Shown here piece after piece: positions 37,722-47,368 of a stretch of 64,000 nt of DNA. Both the position numbers and the translations under genes were made by a program. The notes beneath the pieces were generated by a model. That model saw nothing but the letters and a program-made list of their open reading frames with translations. It was not told the origin of the DNA and did no database searches. The stretch is from Paraglaciecola psychrophila 170 (GTDB lineage Bacteria; Pseudomonadota; Gammaproteobacteria; Enterobacterales; Alteromonadaceae), in NCBI RefSeq assembly GCF_000347635.1, contig NC_020514.1:1302001-1366000 (forward strand). Direction: 5' to 3'. Every line of letters begins with the position of its first letter. Positions within the stretch are counted from its first letter, which is position 1.

Positions 37722-40433
37722 ATGTCTAACTTAATTTTTCGTAAAACCTTATTATCTGCAGCAATGGTGTCAGTATTTTCACACTGTCAATGGGCACAGG
37801 CTGCTGAGTCTGATGAACAATCTCAATCTGAAACTGAAGTCATCGCCATTACGGGGTCAAGAATTAAACGTCAAACCGAGACTACTAGTCCAGTCCAAGA
37901 ATTAGACCTTGAAGCATTAAACCAAACAGGTTCAATGTCACTAGGTGAGGTACTTCAAGAACTACCCTCTGTAGGCTCTAGTTTAAATGGCAATGGTTCA
38001 GGCGGAACTAGCCACGGTACTAGCAGTTTAAATTTACGCAACCTTGGTGCGAATAGGTCTCTTGTGCTTGTCAACGGGCAACGTTGGGTAAACGGAGCTG
38101 GTACCAGAGGATTTCGTGATTTTGTTGATATGAATACAATTCCCCAAGCCATTGTTAGCCGTGTTGAAGTATTGCAAGACGGCGCAACAGCTATCTATGG
38201 TGCTGATGCTATAGCAGGCGTGGTCAATATTTATACTCATTCTGATTATGTAGGCACACGTATTAAAACCTATTATGGCGAATCATCTGAGGGTGATAGA
38301 GAAACCGCCAACATTGATATGTTATGGGGTAAAGATGTGGGTGAAAGTAATTTCATGTTCGCTGCCAGTTATACTGATCAAAAACCTGTTTATACTCAAG
38401 ACCGTGAATTAACCGCAGTGCCTCTTAATGGTTTAACAGGGTACACACCAGAAGGCTTTTTTAGAGAAAACGATTTAGCCACGCTAGGTTTAGGTTTCGA
38501 CGGTAGTGATATCACGCGTGATTTTGGAGCGGACGGTGAAGATTTAAACAACTGGCGTGATCCTACCGATGCTGATGAATATAATCGTTACCATAATAAT
38601 TATGTCGTTGGCCCTAGTGAACGAACAGCACTTTATGGGCAAGCTTTAATTCCTTTTGGCGAAATAAACTTTAGAATTGAAGCTTTATATAATAAACGTG
38701 TATCAGATCAACAATTCTCTCAAGTCCTCTCTTCAGTAAGAGGTAGCCGTGGTTTTGCTATAGCAAACGACCCTGCAGTTAATCCTTTTGGTGTAGAGTT
38801 TTCTGGTAGTGACTTCCGTCTTAGTTCATTTATGACTGATAATGATTACAGAGTAAATGAACAAAATGTAGAAACGACTCGATTAGGCATTGGAGCAGAT
38901 GGTGAACTAAGTGATGATTGGAGCTGGGACGGCTACCTGTCTTGGGCACAAAATAAGGGTGAATTTACCTCATATAATCAATTACATTTAGATAAGTTAG
39001 CATTAGGTTTATTAAATTGTGATACATCAGGTATAAATGTTGACGTCTCTGATTTAGAGGCCGACTGTGTCGGTGTTAATTTATTTAATCCACTCACAGA
39101 TGCAATGGTAAATTATATCAATTTTACTGGGCATGATAAAAATAAAGCCAGCCAAATAGATTTTACGTTGAACGCTACTGGTAACATTATTGAGTTGCCA
39201 GCAGGCGATTTAGCGATGGCTTTTGGTATCGAATATCGTAAAGAAAAAGGAGACGATGTATCTGATAGCGTCATAAGTTCAACCCCACGTATCAATTCCT
39301 ATCGAACAACGTCCTCTTCACCACGCCTAGGCACCAATGGTGAATATGATCTAAAAGAAGCTTATGCTGAGTTTAGTATTCCCTTACTTGAAGGTAAGAC
39401 ATTTGCCGAATACTTAGAGTTAAGCTTAGCGACCAGATTTTCAGATTATAGTACCTTTGGTAGTACGACCAATAGCAAAGCAGGCTTATTATTCACTCCG
39501 GTAGAAGGTTTATCATTTAGAGCGACATGGGCAGAAGGCTTTAGAGCACCCTCAATACTAGAATTATTTGAAGGGCAGCGCGTTACTTTTAGTCCGGTAT
39601 CCGACCCTTGTGCTACTGACAATACCTTACCCGGTTGCACTGGTGTCCCAGCAGACTTTGAGCAGTCTGATAGTAATATTCAACTCACCACCGGTGGTAA
39701 CAGCTACTTGCAACCTGAGACCTCTGAAAACACCTCTGTTGGTGTGATTTTTATTCCTACTTTCATGGATAACTTTAGTCTCACCCTTGATTGGTATGGT
39801 ATTGATATCAATAACACAATAAGTGAATTTGGCGCACAAAATATTTTGGAGTTGTGTGCCTTTCAAAATAGAAACTGTGAAGTTATTTCGCGCAACAGTC
39901 TTGGCGAAATTGAGAACATCATTGATGGCCCGGTCAATCTTAACAGCACAAGTGTTAGCGGCATGGATGTGTTTATGCGGTATGCTATTGATAACCAAAG
40001 TGGTCAGTGGGATTTCACCGCTAATTTTTCCAAATTAAATGAGTTAACTGAAGTCTCAACATTATCGGATGGAAGTACCCAAGAGGAAGACCTAGTCGGT
40101 ACTGCAGCCTCAAGAGAGTCCTATCCAGAATGGCGTGGTGCAATATCAGCGAACTGGAAACAAAACGATTGGTTTGCTGCTTATAGTGCTAGGTATATCG
40201 GAGATACAACTGAAAAGGTAATCAATCAACCTAGAAGTATAGGTTCTGTTACTACTCATAATATTTCTGCTGGTTATCACTTTGATGATAGGTTGACCGT
40301 AAAATTGGGGATTAACAATATAGCTGATACACAACCCCCTTCTTCTATAACTAATACCAACATCAATTTTGATCAAAATACTTATAACCCCGTTGGTCGC
40401 TTTACATATATGCAGGCCAGCTATGAGTTTTGA
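37722..40433 (+). CDS. TonB-dependent outer-membrane receptor
   Basis: A 903-residue receptor: signal peptide ending AQA, plug domain (ITGSRIKRQTETTSPVQELD, LRNLGANRSLVLVNGQRWVN, VEVLQDGATAIYGADAIAGV) and a 22-strand barrel ending in FTYMQASYEF. This sub-type with GxxRSLVLVNGQR and the sea-water-bacterial style barrel usually takes up peptides, sugars or other organics instead of plain siderophores. Its stop overlaps the start of the amidohydrolase gene by eleven bases, so the two are coupled. Confidence 0.88.
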   Translation: MSNLIFRKTLLSAAMVSVFSHCQWAQAAESDEQSQSETEVIAITGSRIKRQTETTSPVQELDLEALNQTGSMSLGEVLQELPSVGSSLNGNGSGGTSHGTSSLNLRNLGANRSLVLVNGQRWVNGAGTRGFRDFVDMNTIPQAIVSRVEVLQDGATAIYGADAIAGVVNIYTHSDYVGTRIKTYYGESSEGDRETANIDMLWGKDVGESNFMFAASYTDQKPVYTQDRELTAVPLNGLTGYTPEGFFRENDLATLGLGFDGSDITRDFGADGEDLNNWRDPTDADEYNRYHNNYVVGPSERTALYGQALIPFGEINFRIEALYNKRVSDQQFSQVLSSVRGSRGFAIANDPAVNPFGVEFSGSDFRLSSFMTDNDYRVNEQNVETTRLGIGADGELSDDWSWDGYLSWAQNKGEFTSYNQLHLDKLALGLLNCDTSGINVDVSDLEADCVGVNLFNPLTDAMVNYINFTGHDKNKASQIDFTLNATGNIIELPAGDLAMAFGIEYRKEKGDDVSDSVISSTPRINSYRTTSSSPRLGTNGEYDLKEAYAEFSIPLLEGKTFAEYLELSLATRFSDYSTFGSTTNSKAGLLFTPVEGLSFRATWAEGFRAPSILELFEGQRVTFSPVSDPCATDNTLPGCTGVPADFEQSDSNIQLTTGGNSYLQPETSENTSVGVIFIPTFMDNFSLTLDWYGIDINNTISEFGAQNILELCAFQNRNCEVISRNSLGEIENIIDGPVNLNSTSVSGMDVFMRYAIDNQSGQWDFTANFSKLNELTEVSTLSDGSTQEEDLVGTAASRESYPEWRGAISANWKQNDWFAAYSARYIGDTTEKVINQPRSIGSVTTHNISAGYHFDDRLTVKLGINNIADTQPPSSITNTNINFDQNTYNPVGRFTYMQASYEF

Positions 40434-41346
40434 AAAGTTTGTATCTGACCTCAAACATAACGCTTTTGACAACAAAGGTAGCCCTTTAGGTTATATAGTT
40501 GAAACCGAAATTTATACGATGTTTTCTCCTCTTGAGGCCATTGAATTACCATTAATTTTAGATTCTCCCCACAGCGGTATGAATTGGCCTACCAGTGTCA
40601 GAACTGTGGCAACAGACACGCAGTTGAAGTCAGGTTGGGATGCCCATGTAGATAGGTTGTGGCATTCAGTCGTCGGTATGGGAGGCCATCTTCTGTGTGC
40701 TCATTATTCGAGAATGTTTATCGATTTGAATAGAGCTCCAGAAGATATTGATCCTCAACTTCTTGACTATTTAGACGAGACTTGTCGTCCAACAAAATAT
40801 AGCGATAGGGGGATGGGATTACTGCGTAAATTTGCCCTCCCTGGCACCCTAATGTATGACTATAAACTTAACCATATCGACGTGATGAACAGGCTTAATC
40901 ATTATTATTTGCCATATCACAATGCTTTGAGAATAAAACTGGATGCACTTCATTCGAAATATGGTGGGGTTTGGCATATCGATTGCCACTCGATGAAGTC
41001 AATAGCTAACAAAATGAATATTGATTGCGGTGCCCCGAGACCTGATGTGGTGATTGGTGATAATGATGGGGCTGCTGCTGATCCTGCTTTTGTTGATGTC
41101 GTCGAAGATGCCTTTAGGAAGCTTGGTTATAAGGTGGCGAGGAATGCCCCATACAAAGGAGGCTACCTTGTAACTCAGTACGCTGTGCCTAGTAGTAATC
41201 GGCATAGCATTCAAATTGAACTTAACAGAGCGCTGTATATGGACGAAAAAACGTTTGAACCCAATAGCAATTTCAATAATATACAAGGTGATTTGGCGAC
41301 AGTGACCTTGATGATTGCTAAGTTTATCCGGTCTCAGGTCGCTTAA
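40423..41346 (+). CDS. N-formylglutamate amidohydrolase-family protein
   Basis: About 307 residues from ATG 40423. LPLILDSPHSGMNWP, YSRMFIDLNRAPEDIDPQ and VWHIDCHSMKSI are the metal-site and family motifs (the HutG-type deformylase fold), and the C-terminal half has GGYLVTQYAVPSSNRHSIQIELNRAL. Members remove a formyl group from N-formylglutamate or related acylated amino acids. It lies between a TonB receptor and a transporter, so an acyl amino acid is a plausible substrate, though that is inferred. Confidence 0.8.
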   Translation: MSFEKFVSDLKHNAFDNKGSPLGYIVETEIYTMFSPLEAIELPLILDSPHSGMNWPTSVRTVATDTQLKSGWDAHVDRLWHSVVGMGGHLLCAHYSRMFIDLNRAPEDIDPQLLDYLDETCRPTKYSDRGMGLLRKFALPGTLMYDYKLNHIDVMNRLNHYYLPYHNALRIKLDALHSKYGGVWHIDCHSMKSIANKMNIDCGAPRPDVVIGDNDGAAADPAFVDVVEDAFRKLGYKVARNAPYKGGYLVTQYAVPSSNRHSIQIELNRALYMDEKTFEPNSNFNNIQGDLATVTLMIAKFIRSQVA

Positions 41347-41381
41347 ATGAACATATTGCCCAATGAAATGGTGGACAACAA

Positions 41382-42794
41382 ATGAACAAGCAAAACGATA
41401 CATCTCAATCTAAACAGGATGATCAGCATACATCACTCAATCCACTCATTATTTTATTGGGTATTCTTGTTTTGGCCACGACTATGACCTATTTCATTGA
41501 ATCTGGTAGTTATCAAAGACAAGGTAAAAATGTCGTTCCAGATAGCTACCAGCAGATTGAAAAAGAGATCTCTATTAAAGCGCTGCTCAGAGTATCAGCA
41601 CAAGATACAGAGAAAGCTCATCCTGTTAGCTTGACGGATATGTTAATGACCATACCCGAAGGTCTGGAACGAGGTGCGGGTTTAATCTTCATGGTTCTTA
41701 TCATTGGTGGTATGTTTGGCATATTAAATAAATCGGGTGCAATTGATGCGGGTCTGGAAAAACTACTAAGTTTAGTAAAAGGCAATATTAAGTTATTAGT
41801 GGTTGTTCTAATGACTGTTTTTTCTATGGGGAGTACTTTTCTAGGATTGGCTTCAGAATACTTACTGATTATTCCTTTGATGGTCGCTATGGCTGTAAGG
41901 TTAGGACAACCCAGAATAATTGGTTTTGCTCTGGTCACCGTGTCTGTCAAAATAGGGTACTTAGCATCCGTCACAAATCCTCTACCATTGACGATAGCTC
42001 AGCCATTAGTTGGGTTGCAAATATTCAGTGGGGCAGAGATCAGATTCCTTTTTTATCTGGTTTTTTTAGCCATCGGCATTATTTTCATGCTTAAAATGGT
42101 GAGCCGACATGCCGGCGAAGCGGTCACTTTCGCTGAGTTAACAACGTGTAAATTATCGATTCGACATAGTGCTTTATTATTCACACTGGTGACAAGTATT
42201 GCATTTTTAGTGTATGCATCGAATCATTGGCAATGGAAGCATCACGCCTTCTCCGCATATTACATTGGTGTGTGTATATTCATGTCAATAGTTAGCGGCC
42301 TAGGTGCTAACAAAGCGGCAGATGCCTTCGTATATGGAATGAAAAAAGTGTTGTTAGCCAGTTTTTTAATTGGGGTGGCATCTGCTGTTGCTGTCGCCTT
42401 GGAGAAAGGCCAGATACTTGATTCTGTCGTGCACTCACTGGTTTCTCTAATTGGAAATAGTGGTCCCACTGCTTCAGCAAATGGTATGTTTTTCGCTCAA
42501 CTTATGTTGGATTTTCTTATTCCTTCGACTTCAGGGCAAGCTGCTGTCAGTATGCCCATAATGGGGCCGATAGGACAATTGTCTGGTGTGTCGGCTCAGA
42601 CAACCGTTGTGGCTTTTTTGTTTGGCAATGGGATTACTAACATGTTGACGCCAACATCAGGCACCCTTCTAGCGTATTTAGCAACGGCACAAATTAGTTG
42701 GACTCAGTGGGCGAAATTTATATTTCCTTTATGGCTTATTTTTATTGTTACTTCAGTCATTTTATTAACATTAGCTGTAAATTTTGGCTTTTAA
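41382..42794 (+). CDS. YfcC-family inner-membrane transporter
   Basis: A 470-residue protein with about twelve membrane helices. The N-terminal cytoplasmic tail is followed by NPLIILLGILVLATTMTYFI, the re-entrant motifs GMFGILNKSGAIDAGLEKLL and FSMGSTFLGLASEYLLIIPL, then the second-half counterparts FLIPSTSGQAAVSMPIMGPI and FLFGNGITNMLTPTSG. This matches the YfcC / C4-dicarboxylate-like carrier group. Starts 35 bp after the amidohydrolase, so the three genes form one operon that would import and deacylate a solute. The solute is unknown. Confidence 0.82.
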   Translation: MNKQNDTSQSKQDDQHTSLNPLIILLGILVLATTMTYFIESGSYQRQGKNVVPDSYQQIEKEISIKALLRVSAQDTEKAHPVSLTDMLMTIPEGLERGAGLIFMVLIIGGMFGILNKSGAIDAGLEKLLSLVKGNIKLLVVVLMTVFSMGSTFLGLASEYLLIIPLMVAMAVRLGQPRIIGFALVTVSVKIGYLASVTNPLPLTIAQPLVGLQIFSGAEIRFLFYLVFLAIGIIFMLKMVSRHAGEAVTFAELTTCKLSIRHSALLFTLVTSIAFLVYASNHWQWKHHAFSAYYIGVCIFMSIVSGLGANKAADAFVYGMKKVLLASFLIGVASAVAVALEKGQILDSVVHSLVSLIGNSGPTASANGMFFAQLMLDFLIPSTSGQAAVSMPIMGPIGQLSGVSAQTTVVAFLFGNGITNMLTPTSGTLLAYLATAQISWTQWAKFIFPLWLIFIVTSVILLTLAVNFGF

Positions 42795-42819
42795 AGCCCT
42801 GTATTTGAGATTGAAAAAT

Positions 42820-42987
42820 ATGAATAGCTTTTTATCTAATAATGAACAGCCGCTCTCTGAGTCTAATGATTGTTATTCATTAGAGCGAGACTCATTTGAA
42901 GTGCATGAAAAGGATAAGAGAGAAGAAAATACTTTTCTTAATAATTTAGAGGGGGTGACTAGTTATCACATTCCTGGTTATAACTAA
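42820..42987 (+). CDS. Small acidic hypothetical protein (55 aa)
   Basis: From ATG 42820: MNSFLSNNEQPLSESNDCYS to EGVTSYHIPGYN. It is polar, with many Glu, Asp and Asn, and no membrane segment. The ribosome site is weak (TTGAAAA), and I do not recognise the protein. It lies 25 bp after the transporter stop and could be the last member of that operon. A short hydrophobic frame (43032-43112, MFVAAVIFTLGWFTLGP) follows and is even less certain. Confidence 0.4.
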   Translation: MNSFLSNNEQPLSESNDCYSLERDSFEVHEKDKREENTFLNNLEGVTSYHIPGYN

Positions 42988-43142
42988 AAGTTGGTTGGTA
43001 AAATCTGGTTCGTCATGATGGAGTATTATTAATGTTTGTAGCTGCCGTGATTTTTACTCTGGGTTGGTTTACTTTAGGACCTACCCTCTGGCAGGGACAA
43101 CGTCTCATTTAGAGAGTCAATTATCTATAAGACCAGCTTGTT

Positions 43143-43865
43143 TTAGAAAAAACTATATACCAAAGTAACGGCTGTTTGGGTATCTAGGTTGTCGATACCG
43201 TCAGCTACATCAGAGTTATGATCTAGAATAAGAGACACTTTGAGGGATAAGCCACCGCTGATTTGGGCAGATACCGATGTCTCTGATTTAGACTTCGTAT
43301 TGTCACTTCCGACTTCAGTGCTGAGCAACTGCTTGAATTGAGCGGTGTCAGAGATTTTCCATTGGTAGTCTAAAGCAGCCCTAACTATCATTCCATTTTG
43401 TTTTTCACCATCACTGGTTTCAGAAAATGAGTAACCAGGACCAACGCTGTAACTAAATTTACTTGCGTCGTCTTCCCACATTTTTTGTGACCAACCAACT
43501 GCTAGTGTTGCTTGGTAGTCAAAGCTACTAAATTTGTCGTCTTCGTATGAGGCAAAACCAAATAAACGATGGTCAGGATTTTCTAATTTGTAGTTACCTT
43601 GGCCCGATAAAAAATATTTTTGTGCCGTGGTTTGATCGACATCATTAATTTTATCTTTTTTGTACAGCGCTTCTACGGTGAAGTCATTGCTCCACTGAGT
43701 CAGTTCTTGATGGGCAGACAGTTTACCTTTTATAGAGGTTGTTTCAGTATTACCTGTTGTTGCAATATAGCCAAATTCGCCATCCATAGAGAAGGGTTTT
43801 ACTTCGTCCGCAGCCAATGCGTGTCCAGTGGCACATAACCCAAGTAAAATTATAGACTTTTTCAT
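43143..43865 (-). CDS. DUF481 outer-membrane-type protein, copy 1
   Basis: 240 residues from ATG 43865, which has AAGGA seven bases upstream. Signal peptide MKKSIILLGLCATGHALA, then a beta-barrel DUF481 domain (GEFGYIATTGNTETTSIKGK, KYFLSGQGNYKLENPDHRLF, SYSVGPGYSF) ending in TLVYSFF, an outer-membrane anchoring aromatic end. DUF481 proteins such as YdiY are thought to be acid- or salt-induced outer-membrane proteins. The next gene upstream is a paralogue. Confidence 0.85.
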   Translation of the reverse strand: MKKSIILLGLCATGHALAADEVKPFSMDGEFGYIATTGNTETTSIKGKLSAHQELTQWSNDFTVEALYKKDKINDVDQTTAQKYFLSGQGNYKLENPDHRLFGFASYEDDKFSSFDYQATLAVGWSQKMWEDDASKFSYSVGPGYSFSETSDGEKQNGMIVRAALDYQWKISDTAQFKQLLSTEVGSDNTKSKSETSVSAQISGGLSLKVSLILDHNSDVADGIDNLDTQTAVTLVYSFF

Positions 43866-43979
43866 TCGCATATCCTTTATATAAATAATTATGTGTAGAT
43901 GAGGTTCAGTAAACACATATGTTGCTATTTTGACAGAAGCTTGAGCGTAAAAGTACCCTACTTTAGTTGTAACCTAATT

Positions 43980-44765
43980 TTAAAAAAACTGATAAACCAA
44001 GGTAACCGCAGCCTCAGTGTCTAGCTCTTCAATATCTGGCCCGACACTAGTATCAAGGTTCACGACAAAACTTAGCTTCATAGCTAAAGTGCCTGTCAGT
44101 TTTGTTGATACAGACGTTTCTGATTTAGTTTTGGTAAATTCTTGGTCTGCTTCTGTGCTAACAAATTGCCGAAACGTTGCATTATCAGAAAACCTTTTTC
44201 TATATTCCAACGCAGCTCTGATAATAAGATTTTGGGAGTTGTCTTCGCTATTGTTTTCATCGACTTCTGAAATAGCGTAACCTGGACCAACACTATATTT
44301 AAATTCGCTATGCTTATCGTGCCAGAGCCTAGAGGACCATCCTGCTGCTAATGAAGCTTGATATCGAAAACCATTAAATCGATTATTTTCATATTCGCCA
44401 TAGATAAAAAGACGGTCATCCGGTTCAGTTAGCTTGTGATCCAATTGACCGGATAAAAATAGTTTCTGGGCTGATGCCTGATTACTTTCTTCACCATCCA
44501 ACTCTTGTTGGTTCTGCTTGTAGAGGGCACTACCTATGATTTGATAACTCCAAGAAGTTAACTCTTGACTGGTATTTACCTTAGCTGTGATGGTCGAAGT
44601 ATTGGTATTTCCATCTGCCAGCAAAAACCCAAACTCACTAATTATTGATAATTCATCATCATCAAAAGCGGGTCTATCTGCTAGATATAGGGAGTGCATG
44701 ATGTTTTGCTTAGCAAAGCCAAAGTTTGCCGTTTGTAAAACAATTAGGAGTAAAATCCACTTCAT
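43980..44765 (-). CDS. DUF481 outer-membrane-type protein, copy 2
   Basis: 261 residues with signal peptide MKWILLLIVLQTANFGFA, and the same domain order as its neighbour: SEFGFLLADGNTNTSTITAK, KLFLSGQLDHKLTEPDDRLF, FKYSVGPGYAISEV, ending TLVYQFF. The pair share perhaps 40-50 percent identity by eye, so it is an old tandem duplication. The first copy starts 114 bases downstream of its stop, and each may have its own promoter. Confidence 0.85.
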   Translation of the reverse strand: MKWILLLIVLQTANFGFAKQNIMHSLYLADRPAFDDDELSIISEFGFLLADGNTNTSTITAKVNTSQELTSWSYQIIGSALYKQNQQELDGEESNQASAQKLFLSGQLDHKLTEPDDRLFIYGEYENNRFNGFRYQASLAAGWSSRLWHDKHSEFKYSVGPGYAISEVDENNSEDNSQNLIIRAALEYRKRFSDNATFRQFVSTEADQEFTKTKSETSVSTKLTGTLAMKLSFVVNLDTSVGPDIEELDTEAAVTLVYQFF

Positions 44766-44879
44766 GGTGTAAAAAATACTAATATTCTAAAAATCAGCGT
44801 GTGATTATATCTAAATTCACCACGCTTGTGGACACGTAAAGCACAAAATGTGTAATAAATACTTTTATATCAAGCTAAA

Positions 44880-45725
44880 TTAACAAAGAGAAGGATTCAT
44901 TACACTTAATACGCCGTCAGCTTCCATGCTTGCAAATTTAATCGCGTCTTTTAAATCTTCTTGATCAAGATTCAAATATTTCAGAACTAAAGGTGTGATC
45001 AACTGACTGGCTGAATATAAATTATCATGTGTCATTGCTATGCCAGCACGAACCGCAGTGTAAATAATCGCGACATCTTTGTTTTCCAGCGCTTTATTTT
45101 CATTATGTACATCCATCACAGGAACATATAATTGACTGGGTAAGTGCCAAAACTCCATAAGTTTTGCACTGCAATTTGCGTAATCAAAACCTAAGACTTG
45201 ACGCTGTAACTTCCAAGGCGATGTTTTTTCATCATATTTGCAGCATTTAATTGCTAAATCTGGTGCCTGAATCGCGACTAAAAGCTCGCCTAAATTGTGT
45301 AACAATCCAAGCAGAAAGAAGCGCTCGCTGCCTCTTATTTTGATCATCTTAGCCAAATGCTTTGCAACTAAGGCCGCATAGATACTTTGTAACCAAAATC
45401 TTTTTAAATCAATTACGTCGCTGCTAAAGTGTTCAAATGCAGAGCTAGCGGTTTCTGACATAACTAGATTATATAAGGCTTCGCCGCCAATAATGTTGAT
45501 GGCCTTTGATAAAGAGTCAATCTGCGACTCAAAACGAAACAATGGACTATTTGCCAATTTAAGTAACTTAGAAGATAAAGAGGGATCCAATGCGATGAAC
45601 CGACTAATATCTTCTAAGTCAGATTGGTCATCATCTAGCATTGATCGAATACGCACACAAATATCCGGTAAGGCAAATGATTGACTAGCAACTTTAGCGA
45701 TATCTACAGGGTGAATTAATGACAT
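44880..45725 (-). CDS. HDOD-domain protein
   Basis: A 281-residue single-domain cytoplasmic protein. ISRFIALDPSLSSKLLKLAN, KAINIIGGEALYNLVMSETA, GLLHNLGELLVA and the C-terminal AVRAGIAMTHD segments are the HDOD pattern: an HD-like fold that has lost metal-dependent phosphodiesterase residues. Such proteins usually act in signalling or the control of motility. No GGDEF or EAL partner is next to it. Confidence 0.85.
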   Translation of the reverse strand: MSLIHPVDIAKVASQSFALPDICVRIRSMLDDDQSDLEDISRFIALDPSLSSKLLKLANSPLFRFESQIDSLSKAINIIGGEALYNLVMSETASSAFEHFSSDVIDLKRFWLQSIYAALVAKHLAKMIKIRGSERFFLLGLLHNLGELLVAIQAPDLAIKCCKYDEKTSPWKLQRQVLGFDYANCSAKLMEFWHLPSQLYVPVMDVHNENKALENKDVAIIYTAVRAGIAMTHDNLYSASQLITPLVLKYLNLDQEDLKDAIKFASMEADGVLSVMNPSLC

Positions 45726-45895
45726 AGTTCACTTTTTTTGAAAAAACCTTAACCTAGTATAAACATTAGTAATTTAAAATGAGAGCTTCTTTTTATTTAG
45801 ATTTACATACAGATGTATGCATAAAAGAGGTTGATTTTTATTTATAAAAATATAGGGTGTTTTAACAACTAGTTTACAATGTAAATGGTATTCCT

Positions 45896-47344
45896 ATGGA
45901 AGAGCTTTCTGGCCTAGACGCTTCATTTTTATATCTTGAAACACCAAAGATGCCTATGCACATAGGTGGTGTAGCTGTTATTGAAGGATCGCTTAAGTTT
46001 GATGACTTTAGACAGTATGTAAGTGAACGTGTGCATAATGTCGAAAAGCTTACCCAAAAATTGGTCACGGTACCCTTTAGCCTAGATAGACCTTATTGGG
46101 TTGAAGATCCCGATTTTGATATCAACATGCACATGCACCGCACTGCTTTACCCCGTCCAGGTGGTTGGAAAGAGTTGCGTTATTTAGCATCTAGATTATT
46201 TTCCCAACAGTTAAACCGAGATCGCCCTTTATGGGAATTTATCTTCATAGAAGGTTTAGACTCTATACCGCAAGTGCCTAAAGGGTCGGTGGCGTTGATC
46301 AGCAAAGTGCATCATTCAGGATTTGATGGTAAGTCTGGAGCCGACTTGATGTCTATGTTGTTTGATGTGTCACCTACACCAAAGGCACCAAAGCCAGCGG
46401 TAGTGAAAGAGAAAAAAGAGATACCTGGGGCTGTTGGATTGATGGCAAAAAGTGCCTATCACTTCATTACGCGGCCAACTAAGCTCCCGGGCCTATTGTG
46501 GGATACGGGTAAGGCTACGTTAAAAGCGGGTTACATGACCCGAGCGCAAGGCATAACAAAGCCTACTATGCCTTTCAATGCCCCTAAAACAAGGTTTAAC
46601 AACACAGTTGAAATGGAACGTGTGTGGAATTCTACTATTTTAGACATTCGCCGAGTTAAGGCCCTCAGAAAAGTAGTCGATGGGGCAACCTTAAATGACG
46701 TGATACTAGCTATATGTGCTGGTGCGCTCAGGCGTTACTTGTTAGAAAAAGGTGAGTTACCCGATAAGCCACTTGTCGCTATGGTGCCAGTCTCAACTCG
46801 TACCGCAGAAGAAAAAAATGCGATGGGTAATCAAGTATCTGCCATGTATGTGCAGTTGGCTACCGATGTTGCAGATCCCATTAAGCGATTTGAGAAAATT
46901 CAAATCAATACCATGGTAGGTAAGCTTTACCAAGATGCCATCGATGCAAAAAGTTTAATGGGATACGCTGAGTTAATTCCGTTTGGTTTAGCAGGTGTGG
47001 CAGCAAGGTTCTACTCCAGTGCAGCCATAGCCAAACACCATAATCCATTATTCAATGTGGTGATTACCAATGTACCCGGGCCGCAAATACCCATTTATCT
47101 TGCTGGTCATAAGCTCATAGTTAATATGGGAACCGCGCCTATTTTTGATGGGATGGGTTTGATCATGCCTATTTGTAGTTATAACGGCACCATATCTATT
47201 AGTCCTACAAGCTCAGCAAATTTAATGCCCGATTTAGATATGTTCACACGTTATATTCGCGAAAGTGCTAATGAGTTAGAACTAGCCGTAAAGGAAAAGC
47301 TAGCTGGTCAAGCAGCTATTGATGCGCTTATGCAAGAAGAATAA
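45896..47344 (+). CDS. Wax ester synthase/diacylglycerol acyltransferase (WS/DGAT)
   Basis: A 482-residue bifunctional acyltransferase that joins acyl-CoA to fatty alcohols or diacylglycerol, making wax esters or triacylglycerol. The catalytic HHxxxDG is present as KVHHSGFDGKSG, preceded by RDRPLWEFIFIEGL and followed by NVVITNVPGPQIPIYLAGHK and MPICSYNGTISISPTS. The N-terminal LSGLDASFLYLETPKMPMHI is typical. The two hydrolases 25 bp downstream on the same strand are likely the lipid turnover partners. Confidence 0.93.
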   Translation: MEELSGLDASFLYLETPKMPMHIGGVAVIEGSLKFDDFRQYVSERVHNVEKLTQKLVTVPFSLDRPYWVEDPDFDINMHMHRTALPRPGGWKELRYLASRLFSQQLNRDRPLWEFIFIEGLDSIPQVPKGSVALISKVHHSGFDGKSGADLMSMLFDVSPTPKAPKPAVVKEKKEIPGAVGLMAKSAYHFITRPTKLPGLLWDTGKATLKAGYMTRAQGITKPTMPFNAPKTRFNNTVEMERVWNSTILDIRRVKALRKVVDGATLNDVILAICAGALRRYLLEKGELPDKPLVAMVPVSTRTAEEKNAMGNQVSAMYVQLATDVADPIKRFEKIQINTMVGKLYQDAIDAKSLMGYAELIPFGLAGVAARFYSSAAIAKHHNPLFNVVITNVPGPQIPIYLAGHKLIVNMGTAPIFDGMGLIMPICSYNGTISISPTSSANLMPDLDMFTRYIRESANELELAVKEKLAGQAAIDALMQEE

Positions 47345-47368
47345 TTACACCGTTTTATAGGATTTTTT

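Noticed and set aside
42988..43142. Short hydrophobic frame MFVAAVIFTLGWFTLGP as a gene
   Set aside because: Only 26 codons from ATG 43032, no good ribosome site, and no known family; left as a remark under the neighbouring small ORF.
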